Part shown: piece by piece, positions 1 to 6,040 of the stretch
Position numbering within the stretch: position 1 is the stretch's first letter
Layout: each line of letters begins with the position of its first letter
Source: Spirochaetaceae bacterium
GTDB lineage: Bacteria > Spirochaetota > Spirochaetia > DSM-27196 > SLAA01
Assembly (NCBI GenBank): GCA_003564775.1
Contig: PXEI01000156.1
Location: 1 to 11,747, forward strand
Direction: 5' to 3'
DNA: 11,747 nt
The notes under the pieces: generated by a model
The model's database searches: none
Told to the model about the DNA's origin: nothing
What the model saw: the letters and a program-made list of their open reading frames with translations, nothing else
Translations under genes and position numbers: made by a program

Positions 1-354
1 AAACTGCTTTCAGATCTGGGTAAGCGCCGCGCAACTGTTGTGGGTGCGGTTCTAGCCGAGCAAAGCGGCTACGTTTCGGCGGTAGATGCCTACAAGGTCG
101 GCACGGCTGCGGTAGCCTTGGGCGCGGGGCGCAGGAGAATGGAAGACTCGGTTTCGCCCAACGTCGGTATCGAGTTGCAGTGCAAGATCGGCGACACCGT
201 AATTGCGGGCGATATGCTTGGGCGGGTCTACGGGCGCAGCGATGAGGCTGTCACGGCGGCTGCGCAGGCCCTGAAGGGTGCCTATATCATATCTGAAGAA
301 GAATGCGACCCGCCAAGTGATGTCTTCCTTGAGGAGTTCAGCACCGACACATGA
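1..354 (+). CDS. deoA: Pyrimidine-nucleoside (thymidine) phosphorylase, C-terminal end; 5' truncated by the window
   Basis: The frame is open from base 1 to the TGA at 352-354, giving the last 117 residues of a longer protein. It matches the C-terminal (PYNP_C) domain of the thymidine/pyrimidine-nucleoside phosphorylases: a GYVSAVDAYKVG segment, then the family signature LGAGRRRMEDSVSPNVGIEL, then KIGDTVIAGDMLGRVY. These cytosolic homodimers split thymidine or uridine with phosphate to give the free base and (deoxy)ribose-1-phosphate in nucleoside salvage. The catalytic N-terminal and phosphate-binding parts lie outside the window, so thymidine-specific (DeoA), broad pyrimidine (Pdp) and AMP phosphorylase-like members cannot be separated. 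The gene ends in an ATGA overlap with recJ, which indicates cotranscription and coupled translation. A GAGGAG at 331-336, inside this gene, is the likely ribosome-binding site for recJ. Family assignment is secure; the symbol is provisional. Confidence 0.85.
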   Translation, partial: KLLSDLGKRRATVVGAVLAEQSGYVSAVDAYKVGTAAVALGAGRRRMEDSVSPNVGIELQCKIGDTVIAGDMLGRVYGRSDEAVTAAAQALKGAYIISEEECDPPSDVFLEEFSTDT

Positions 355-2483
355 TCTGGCATAAATCCGAAATCGAGTCCGGTGATGTTCGTTCACTTGC
401 CGAGAAGTACACGCTTGACCTCCTGGACGCTGCAATCCTCGTGCGACGCGGAGTAGTTGACCGTGAAGACATCAAGTTCTTTCTGGAAAATGATCTTCAA
501 CATCTGCACAACCCTTTCCTGTTTGAAGACATGGAGGACGCGGTAGAACGTGTGCTCTTAGCACGCACCGAGGGAGAAAAGATCTTCGTATTTGGAGACC
601 GCGATGCCGACGGCATAACCAGCACCGCGCTCTTGGTAAGCTGCTTACGTGACGAGTTGGGGATGGAGGTAGCCTGGGCGGTGCCGGTGGGCGATGAGCC
701 CTACGGTTTGAGTGAGAAGGCTGTAGATCGCTGCCGCGAGCAGGATGTTACACTGATCATTACTGTGGATTGTGGAACCACCAATAGTCGTGAGATCAAG
801 TACGCACTTGAGTACGGAATTGATACAATTGTTATAGACCACCATAATCCGCAACTGGAACTACCTCCCGCCACGGCCATTATCAATCCAAAACTTCCTG
901 ACTGTGCATATCCATTTGAAGGCCTGTGTGGTTGTGGTTTGGCGTCACAGTTTTGTTGGGCCCTCCGCTTTGGTCTTACCAGTTTTTTTAAGGAGCAGCT
1001 GTGTCTGTTGCATCTCAGGCCGGGTAACGACACCTATGTGCTTGACTGCATTAAGCTTGAGAACCTTATAGAGATCGACCGCATCAGCGAGAACCTGGTC
1101 CCAGGAATGGTCGACCTGTCCTCCACGCGGCTGGAGAGTTTTCTCATAGGCACTCAAATACTGGTCTACAATGAGAAAGAGCAGGAACGCATGCTGCGCG
1201 CCGTATTTGGCGAGCGCGTTGAGATAGGCCTCATTGATCTGGCCCCCGAGGTATGGAAACTTTTTCCCTCACTATCCAACAAGAGCCTGCTTGCTATGCG
1301 CGACGGCTCACGAATGAGCGTCTACAGTGAAACACAGCCGGAAGAGGTCGATGTATTTGCTGCGCTTTTTCGGGCGTTCTTCCTCAAGCGTGAGGCGACG
1401 TTAAGCGAAAAGCACGCAGCGTCGCTGGATCTGGTGGCACTTGCAACCGTGGCAGATATGATGCCACTGCGGGATGAGAACCGAATCCTGATCCGCAAAG
1501 GGCTGGACGTGTTGAACGCCGGTACTCGTCCAGGTCTGCAGCGCCTGCTGGTACAGCTCGGGCTCATGGGGAAGCGCATTAACGCCAAAGACATTGGGTG
1601 GAGCGTCGCCCCGGTGATAAACGCCTCCGGACGAATGGGGCGGCCCGACAAGGCGGTAGAACTCCTCATGAGCCAGGACCACGCCACAGTCCGCAGAATT
1701 ACTGACGAGCTTATTGCTCTTAACCAGGAGCGGCGTGCCATTGGAGAGACGACCTGGGATCGGGTGTTGAGCCCCGCACAGGAAAGCTTTGATCAACTCC
1801 ATGGGCATTTTGTACTTGTGCAGGACGACGCAATTCACCGGGGTGTGACAGGTATCATTGCAGGCAGACTTGCGCGGCGATTCAACGCCCCGGCTGCCGT
1901 GGTGGCCATTTGTGAAGATCGTGCTGTGGGTAGCGTTCGTAGCGCCAGGGGCTTCTCTGCCACTCAGTTTCTCCGCGGCTTTGAAGACATCTTCGAGGAC
2001 TGGGGAGGACATGACGCTGCCGCCGGGTTTCATCTGGCGGTACCTCGGCTTGGCGAGTTCCGGAAACGGCTCAACGAAGCGGCCCGCGAGATTGTCCTGG
2101 ATACCGAGTTGGAAGAACGAATTGATATCGATGCCGAGCTTCCCTTGCAGTTTCTCTCAACCGATCTGGAAAAGACGGTTCGACGCTTTGAGCCGTACGG
2201 CATAGAGAACCCCGAACTGAGCTTCCTGGTACATGGGTTAGTCCTTGAACAAGTTGAGTTCATGGGCAAACAGGAGCAAAAGCACGTGCGGTTGTTGCTT
2301 GGCGGATCCGGTATCAAGTGGCCAGCTGTCTACTGGAACGCCGCGGAAAAGGTCGGCTTGGAGTTCACCCGTGGTGAGCGAGTTTCGGTGGTGTTTCGTT
2401 ATGGGTGGAACTACTTCCAGGGTCGTGAGTCTGTGCAGCTTACGGTGCTTGATATCCGCCGCGAAACGGGAGGAACGGCTTGA
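351..2483 (+). CDS. recJ: Single-stranded-DNA-specific 5'-3' exonuclease RecJ, with an internal extra domain
   Basis: RecJ degrades single-stranded DNA 5' to 3' in recombinational repair, base excision repair and mismatch repair, using Mn/Mg held by DHH motifs. Visible motifs are GDRDADG (residues 82-88, motif I, usually DYDADG or DHDADG), TVDCG (138-142), IDHHNP (162-167, the DHH motif), LDLVALATVADMMPL (about 359-373), INASGRMGRP (DHHA1 start), GSVRSARGF and GGHDAAAGF (552-560). An OB-fold-like tail fills roughly 600-710. At 710 residues it is about 130 longer than Escherichia coli RecJ (577). The excess lies between GLCGCGLASQFCWAL (191-205) and SLDLVALATVAD (358-369) and looks like a separate embedded domain (see its own entry). 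All main catalytic motifs appear intact, so the enzyme should be active. The start ATG overlaps the stop of the phosphorylase gene, and its stop overlaps the TTG start of the M23 gene. Confidence 0.95.
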   Translation: MIWHKSEIESGDVRSLAEKYTLDLLDAAILVRRGVVDREDIKFFLENDLQHLHNPFLFEDMEDAVERVLLARTEGEKIFVFGDRDADGITSTALLVSCLRDELGMEVAWAVPVGDEPYGLSEKAVDRCREQDVTLIITVDCGTTNSREIKYALEYGIDTIVIDHHNPQLELPPATAIINPKLPDCAYPFEGLCGCGLASQFCWALRFGLTSFFKEQLCLLHLRPGNDTYVLDCIKLENLIEIDRISENLVPGMVDLSSTRLESFLIGTQILVYNEKEQERMLRAVFGERVEIGLIDLAPEVWKLFPSLSNKSLLAMRDGSRMSVYSETQPEEVDVFAALFRAFFLKREATLSEKHAASLDLVALATVADMMPLRDENRILIRKGLDVLNAGTRPGLQRLLVQLGLMGKRINAKDIGWSVAPVINASGRMGRPDKAVELLMSQDHATVRRITDELIALNQERRAIGETTWDRVLSPAQESFDQLHGHFVLVQDDAIHRGVTGIIAGRLARRFNAPAAVVAICEDRAVGSVRSARGFSATQFLRGFEDIFEDWGGHDAAAGFHLAVPRLGEFRKRLNEAAREIVLDTELEERIDIDAELPLQFLSTDLEKTVRRFEPYGIENPELSFLVHGLVLEQVEFMGKQEQKHVRLLLGGSGIKWPAVYWNAAEKVGLEFTRGERVSVVFRYGWNYFQGRESVQLTVLDIRRETGGTA
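1023..1394 (+). other. RecJ insertion: putative degenerate DnaQ/RNase T-fold domain (about residues 225-348)
   Basis: This region of recJ has no counterpart in the E. coli-type enzyme. Read against DnaQ-family DEDDh exonucleases it shows a similar order of elements: YVLDCIKLENLIEID (229-243, like the first strand with its DxE motif and the following IIEIG), FLIGTQILVYNEKEQERML (264-282, like 'fl.g..lv.HN..FD...L'), GLIDLAPEVWKLFPSLSNKSL (293-313, like 'v.DTL.larklfP....sLd.L'), then a final helix with EEVDVFAALF. The acidic and histidine residues needed for two-metal catalysis are mostly absent: the DxE motif reads DCI, HN reads YN with Q at the following Asp position, and the final HxAxxD is not recognisable. 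If the fold is right, the domain is catalytically dead and probably structural, or a site for DNA or partner binding. This is pattern reading only, without a profile search. Confidence 0.4.
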
Positions 2484-3427
2484 GCCGGGTCTTCCTCTTT
2501 GGTCTGTTCATTCTCCTTGCGCCACTCTACGCCGCACAGGCTCTATCCATTCAGTCACCGGCGACAGTTGAACGTGGCCTGCCGTTGCAAGTTCTTATTC
2601 ATCCCGCACAAGCGTCGGGTACGGTGCGTGCACAGATTGAACGTGAGGACGGTCGCCGCATAGCAAGCGCCGAGGGCTTTTCCATACGGTCCGGAAGAGA
2701 TCTCGAAAGCTCGGTGGTGTTGCTTGGAGTGCCAAGCACAGTGGAACCCGGGCGATATCGAATTCGCATTGAGTATACCGAGGGTGCTGAGTCATTGCAG
2801 CGTGTAAGGTATCGTGAGCTCCAGGTGCTTGACCGTGAGTATCAGGAGAGCACTCTTGTGCTGGACCTGGCGATGTCGGAGCTTCGAACGTCAACGGACC
2901 CGCGCCGCTATCGTGAAACCCGTGAACTTATGGAGATTCTTACTCGGTTTCGGTTGGATGCGGTGTTTGCCGTCGGCACTATGGTACTACCAGTAGTCGG
3001 TGAAAATGTTCGTGTGAGTGCGCGCTTCGGAGACAGGCGGCAGTTCCATTACTCGGACGGGGGCAGGGCGGGTTCTATTCATTATGGACTGGATCTTGCC
3101 GCGCCGACCGGCACTCCGGTTGTTGCCTCGGCCTCGGGGCGGGTTGTTTTTGCTGGCGACCGTTTGATTACCGGTTACTCTATTGTGCTTGAGCACTTGC
3201 CGGGCGTGTACGGGCTGTACTACCACATGGACAGTCTTGACGTGGAATCTGGTGATTATGTACGTCGTGGGCAGGTGGTAGGGACGGTCGGGGCCACCGG
3301 TCTTGTGACCGGCCCCCATTTGCACTGGGAGATCCGTGTGTCCGGTGTTCCGGTAGAGCCGGAGTGGTTTCTTGCCGAACCGCTGCTTGACACATATCGA
3401 GTTTTCAGTATCATTGAGACCGAATGA
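2480..3427 (+). CDS. Secreted M23-family (LytM-type) metallopeptidase
   Basis: Residues 1-21 form a signal peptide with a hydrophobic core (about 4-17) and AQA before the likely cleavage site. Residues about 22-115 look like a beta-rich Ig-like domain, followed by a helical linker (about 118-160). A LytM/M23 domain covers about 180-295. The zinc site is visible: H201 and D205 in HYGLDL, and H282 in HLHWE (280-284), with a second catalytic His at YYHMD (H249). Such enzymes cut peptide cross-links in peptidoglycan, or serve as activators when residues are missing; here the set is complete, so endopeptidase activity is expected in the periplasm. The start is TTG, chosen because a GGGAGGA sequence sits about 5 bases upstream and the TTGA overlaps the recJ stop. 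The GDRRQFHYSDGG stretch before the domain resembles spirochaetal M23 proteins as I remember them. The exact cell-wall target is unknown. Confidence 0.92.
   Translation: MSRVFLFGLFILLAPLYAAQALSIQSPATVERGLPLQVLIHPAQASGTVRAQIEREDGRRIASAEGFSIRSGRDLESSVVLLGVPSTVEPGRYRIRIEYTEGAESLQRVRYRELQVLDREYQESTLVLDLAMSELRTSTDPRRYRETRELMEILTRFRLDAVFAVGTMVLPVVGENVRVSARFGDRRQFHYSDGGRAGSIHYGLDLAAPTGTPVVASASGRVVFAGDRLITGYSIVLEHLPGVYGLYYHMDSLDVESGDYVRRGQVVGTVGATGLVTGPHLHWEIRVSGVPVEPEWFLAEPLLDTYRVFSIIETE
3387..3414 (+). promoter_or_regulatory. Putative sigma-70-type promoter of rpsU, inside the end of the M23 gene
   Basis: TTGACA (3387-3392, a perfect -35 hexamer) is followed after 16 bases by TATCAT (3409-3414, five of six to the -10 consensus). 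Transcription would start near 3420-3422 and give a leader of under 30 bases carrying the rpsU ribosome-binding sequence. It is coding sequence as well, so a chance match is possible, but two strong hexamers at good spacing directly before a ribosomal protein gene is a convincing arrangement. Confidence 0.6.
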
Positions 3428-3433
3428 AATCAA

Positions 3434-3444
3434 AAGGGGGTGAT
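3434..3444 (+). promoter_or_regulatory. Extended Shine-Dalgarno sequence of rpsU
   Basis: AAGGGGGTGAT matches the ideal anti-16S complement AAGGAGGTGAT at 10 of 11 positions, and the one difference (G for A) still allows a G-U pair. It overlaps the GTG at 3440-3442. Its core (3436-3440) is 8 bases from an in-frame ATC at 3449, a normal spacing. Its length and position decide the likely start of bS21. Confidence 0.75.
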
Positions 3445-3658
3445 ATACATCGCCTATATACGAGTTGACGACGGTGAGAACCTCGAAAAAGCTTTGAAGC
3501 GCTTTAAGCGCATTGTAGAGAAAGAAGGCATCATCCGAGAGTGGAAGAAGCGTGAGTACTTTGAGAAACCTTCGACCATCAAGAACCGCAAGCGGAAATC
3601 CTTGGAACGCAAGATTGCCAAAAAGGTTCGGAAGTTGCAAGCATCAAAGAGCTACTAG
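3440..3658 (+). CDS. rpsU: 30S ribosomal protein bS21
   Basis: bS21 sits on the platform of the small ribosomal subunit near the 3' end of 16S rRNA and helps initiation. The protein has the family pattern: an N-terminal IRVDDGENLEKALKRFKR, the middle segment GIIREWKKREYFEKPS, then a lysine/arginine-rich tail ending in SKSY. Coordinates use GTG at 3440, the only canonical start, giving 72 residues. However, that GTG lies inside the Shine-Dalgarno sequence and could not be read at normal spacing. The in-frame ATC at 3449 has an 8-base spacing and would give a protein beginning Met-Ala-Tyr-Ile, the usual type of bS21 N-terminus, with 69 residues. I think the ATC is the real start. The gene lies 12 bases after the M23 gene, appears to have its own promoter, and is followed by a strong terminator. 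Identity is secure; the exact start is not. Confidence 0.93.
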   Translation: MIYIAYIRVDDGENLEKALKRFKRIVEKEGIIREWKKREYFEKPSTIKNRKRKSLERKIAKKVRKLQASKSY

Positions 3659-3675
3659 ACGTGCGGTAGATTCGC

Positions 3676-4434
3676 ATGAAGTTCATTGAGAAACAGGTCG
3701 TAGTCTCCGTTTGGAAGACTGCGGCCTTTTTTTTGACTGCTATAAGAAACCTATCGCTGTTCCCGATTCTGATCTGGCTCCTCCTTTCTTGTACCGCCGA
3801 AACCCCGCAAATTCTTCAGGTGCAGAGCCGTGTCAGTATTCGGTCCGCAGGTGATGAGCTTGCGTTCGGCCCGGAGGAACTATCGGTGTTTGCGCTTGTG
3901 CAGCATGGCGACGGTTTTGGGGACATAGAGGAGCTCTATATAGCCCATGATTCGGGCGAGCTCTATTGGCACCTCACTCGCGACAGCTGGACCCACCATA
4001 GCGAGAACGGCAACTGGATCGGAAGTGAACGACTTGCGGCGCCGGATGGTGAGGGTATAACTCCTGGGCGCTACCGGGTCATTGCGGTTGATGTTGGTGG
4101 AGACGAAGCCGAATCAGCCTTTTTTGTCGCCCCTGACCGCGGCCCGGCCTTGGCTGTGCCGCGGATTGTTCCGGTTGAAGACCGGTTGGTGCTTGAAAGC
4201 CCGGTGTCTCCGGTTCTTGTAGCGATATTTGATCGCGCGAGTGATGCCTTGGTTGAGCGCGCGCTCCTTGAGGCCGGTGAGCTTGGCGAGCACGATAGCA
4301 TATCGTTCTCTGAAAATACTCTGTCGAGTCGGGATATCTTCTTGAGCTACTATGATGAAGAGCGCGAGCGCGGCGTAGTGGTTGGTCCGGTGCGTTTTTC
4401 GACCGCTGAGTTACGGTCTCTTTTTCCTCGGTAG
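3676..4434 (+). CDS. Putative lipoprotein of unknown function
   Basis: I do not recognise this family. A hydrophobic stretch at residues 26-37 ends in LLLSC (C39), a good lipobox, so the mature protein would be lipid-anchored at Cys39 with about 214 residues outside the cytoplasm. The mature part is rich in short beta-like segments (for example ITPGRYRVIAVDVGG) and suggests an all-beta, Ig-like or jelly-roll body; no catalytic motif is visible. The start is doubtful. The ATG at 3676 has no clear ribosome-binding site, gives an unusually long n-region, and the rpsU terminator falls inside codons 7-20. A TTG at 3733 would leave a compact 20-residue lipoprotein signal but also lacks a good Shine-Dalgarno sequence. 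The reading frame from about 3736 on is well supported by its lipobox and length. The 3' end overlaps the minus-strand ParB-like gene by 24 bases. Confidence 0.7.
   Translation: MKFIEKQVVVSVWKTAAFFLTAIRNLSLFPILIWLLLSCTAETPQILQVQSRVSIRSAGDELAFGPEELSVFALVQHGDGFGDIEELYIAHDSGELYWHLTRDSWTHHSENGNWIGSERLAAPDGEGITPGRYRVIAVDVGGDEAESAFFVAPDRGPALAVPRIVPVEDRLVLESPVSPVLVAIFDRASDALVERALLEAGELGEHDSISFSENTLSSRDIFLSYYDEERERGVVVGPVRFSTAELRSLFPR
3696..3734 (+). terminator. Rho-independent terminator downstream of rpsU
   Basis: The 5' arm 3696-3708 pairs with the 3' arm 3713-3726 as a 13-bp stem (two G-T pairs, one bulged A at 3715), with a four-base loop GTTT and a run of eight T at 3727-3734. This is a textbook intrinsic terminator 37 bases after the rpsU stop. 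It lies inside the apparent 5' end of the following lipoprotein reading frame (ATG at 3676). Confidence 0.85.
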
Positions 4435-5364
4435 ATACGCACGTAGTTCTTTCAGCAAGCGGTGGGGCAGTGCTCGTGACCAGGCGCAAAAACGCTTGAG
4501 AAATCGGGGCCGTCCAAAGCGGTTCGTGTAGTCGGTGGCGGCTTTCTTTAGACTATACTCGGGCCCGTATTTTTGCTTGAGCTCATGCCAGTATTTGACA
4601 ATCCACATGTAAAGGTCACCTTCAGTACGCTTTGGAAAACGTGACAGAAGCTTCTCATTACGAACTAAAGTTGCAATGGGTCGGTAAACGTTATGGTACC
4701 ACGATATCGCGGCCTTACTGAACGGCACCTCGCGTTCAACGTTCTGATTCATGAAGTACTTGTGGCCAAGAATGTGTTGCTCTATCTCCTCGTAGCGCCC
4801 CGGTTCGGTGACCCTGATATCCGCTTCTGGAATGAGTTGGTGTAGTTTTGTTCGCTTCAGGAACTCCCCACGTTCGTACTCAACCACCTTGCGCCGGAGC
4901 TCCTCCTGCGTCATAGATGGGTCTATTGATATTTCCGCATTCAGCGAGGTTATCTCGGCGTCTATGGAGTAGACCCCCTGTGCCTTTGCAACCGACACCC
5001 TGTGGTTGCCGTCGCGAACAAAATAGACTCCACCAATCTCGTAAAGTCTCACCGGGGGGAGAATGACGTCGAGTAGATGCGCCCGATCAATGCTAGTCCA
5101 GCGTCCGCGTAAATATCCGTGTCTGGGCAGGAAACTCTTGTTGAAATCACGGTAGCGTCCCTCACTGCCCACGATATGGTCGATTTGAACCGTGTCCATA
5201 CCGCGGTAGGTTTCACCCTTGGGGCGAATTACCTCCTTCACTTCGTTAAGCGAGAGAAGTTGTTGGTTTGTAGGACGCAGAGCGTGAAACAGGCGTTGGA
5301 AGATCTCGCGAGTACGAACTCGGTTGAAGTCATCTTCGGCCGCTTGTGTGGCGTAATCACTCAC
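4411..5364 (-). CDS. ParB/Srx-fold (ParB-like N-terminal domain) protein
   Basis: The 317-residue protein has a helical N-terminus (about 8-50), then a ParB/Srx-type domain: YRGMDTVQIDHIVGSEGRY (about 53-71), LPPVRLYEIGGVYFVRDGNHRVSVAKAQG around 102-130. DGNHRVSVA (118-126) is the family signature that corresponds to the nucleotide-binding turn of ParB proteins. The C-terminal half is helical (VYRPIATLVRNEKLLSRFP, then EGDLYMWIVKYWHEL) and ends in a very basic tail. No HTH or CTP-ParB chromosome-segregation layout is obvious, so this is not the segregation ParB. Similar proteins in other phyla are usually annotated only as ParB-domain proteins or regulators. The start is GTG at 5362-5364, with GAGGA about 8 bases upstream, and it overlaps the end of the phosphoesterase gene by 8 bases, so the two are translationally coupled. 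Nucleotide binding is an inference; the function is unknown. Confidence 0.8.
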   Translation of the reverse strand: MSDYATQAAEDDFNRVRTREIFQRLFHALRPTNQQLLSLNEVKEVIRPKGETYRGMDTVQIDHIVGSEGRYRDFNKSFLPRHGYLRGRWTSIDRAHLLDVILPPVRLYEIGGVYFVRDGNHRVSVAKAQGVYSIDAEITSLNAEISIDPSMTQEELRRKVVEYERGEFLKRTKLHQLIPEADIRVTEPGRYEEIEQHILGHKYFMNQNVEREVPFSKAAISWYHNVYRPIATLVRNEKLLSRFPKRTEGDLYMWIVKYWHELKQKYGPEYSLKKAATDYTNRFGRPRFLKRFCAWSRALPHRLLKELRAYLPRKKRP

Positions 5365-6034
5365 GTGGTTCTTCCTCGAATTTCAGGACATAGTGATCAT
5401 ACACGTTAATTACAACTGTATCATGGTAACGTGTCTCGCGTTTCTCATTTCGATCGTACAAATGGATATGTCCATGGAGCAGGTACCGCGGTTTGAAGCA
5501 TCGCATGAACCAGAGGAAAGCATTGAATCCTTGATGACAGGCGTCCGGTTTATCGTGGATTCCTTTGGGTGAGGCATGCGTGAGGAGGATATCGAGATAC
5601 CGACCATGGCGGACCCGGTTCCACAGCAGCTTTGGCAGCAGGCGCATGACCTTGAACCACATTTGGAAATTTGTGTACTGATTTCTGCCAGCATTGTAGC
5701 GACGACTGCCACCTAAACCAGCAATCAATAGACCCTTACGACGCACTACGCGACCACCAATATAGGTTGAGCCAAAGTAGTTCTGTATCTGGGGTAGTGT
5801 CTCTGGTATGTCTATGCTCAGGCTGTGGTGGCGTTTGAAGAGGGGGTAGTGCTCAAGATTGTGGTTGCCAAAAACAAAGAGCACCGGTTTGTTGAGGCTG
5901 CCGGAAATGAAGCCAAGATACTGCATGGGAAGGTCGCCAGCGCTGAGTACCAGATCCACGTCTTTGTACCGCTCTTTTGCTTGTGTGCTGTAAACAAGGG
6001 GGTCAATGTGATCTGCAACGCAAAGAATTGTCAT
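5357..6034 (-). CDS. Calcineurin-like metallophosphoesterase
   Basis: The 225-residue protein carries most metallophosphoesterase motifs in order: VADHID (6-11), SAGDLP (GD motif, about 31-36), FGNHN (GN[H] motif, about 54-58), LLTHASP (about 149-155) and LHGHIH (GHxH, near 186-191). They would hold two metal ions for phosphoester hydrolysis in the cytosol; no signal peptide is present. The first motif departs from the usual DxH and reads D-H-I-D. I recall a family in Chloroflexota and Firmicutes in which this motif is SDExD, sharing the IAGLGGS, QYT and GIHDxPDxxHxGF stretches seen here, so the change looks like a family trait rather than decay. The substrate is unknown. The ATG start lies 6 bases after the TPR gene stop, and the gene's end overlaps the ParB-like gene, so the three form one operon. 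Confidence 0.88.
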   Translation of the reverse strand: MTILCVADHIDPLVYSTQAKERYKDVDLVLSAGDLPMQYLGFISGSLNKPVLFVFGNHNLEHYPLFKRHHSLSIDIPETLPQIQNYFGSTYIGGRVVRRKGLLIAGLGGSRRYNAGRNQYTNFQMWFKVMRLLPKLLWNRVRHGRYLDILLTHASPKGIHDKPDACHQGFNAFLWFMRCFKPRYLLHGHIHLYDRNEKRETRYHDTVVINVYDHYVLKFEEEPRE

Positions 6035-6040
6035 GAAGAA

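Noticed and set aside
1401..2033. A 210-codon minus-strand reading frame opposite recJ
   Set aside because: It is antisense to conserved RecJ motifs and its product has no recognisable features.
2987..3640. A 217-codon minus-strand reading frame opposite the M23 gene and rpsU
   Set aside because: Both genes on the + strand are firmly identified; the antisense product shows no domain.
4411..5364. Chromosome-partition ParB
   Set aside because: Only the ParB/Srx-type core is seen. The central HTH domain and a parA neighbour are missing, and parS sites were not noticed.
5119..5409. A 96-codon + strand reading frame across the ParB-like/phosphoesterase junction
   Set aside because: It is antisense to two well-supported coupled genes and lacks a start signal.
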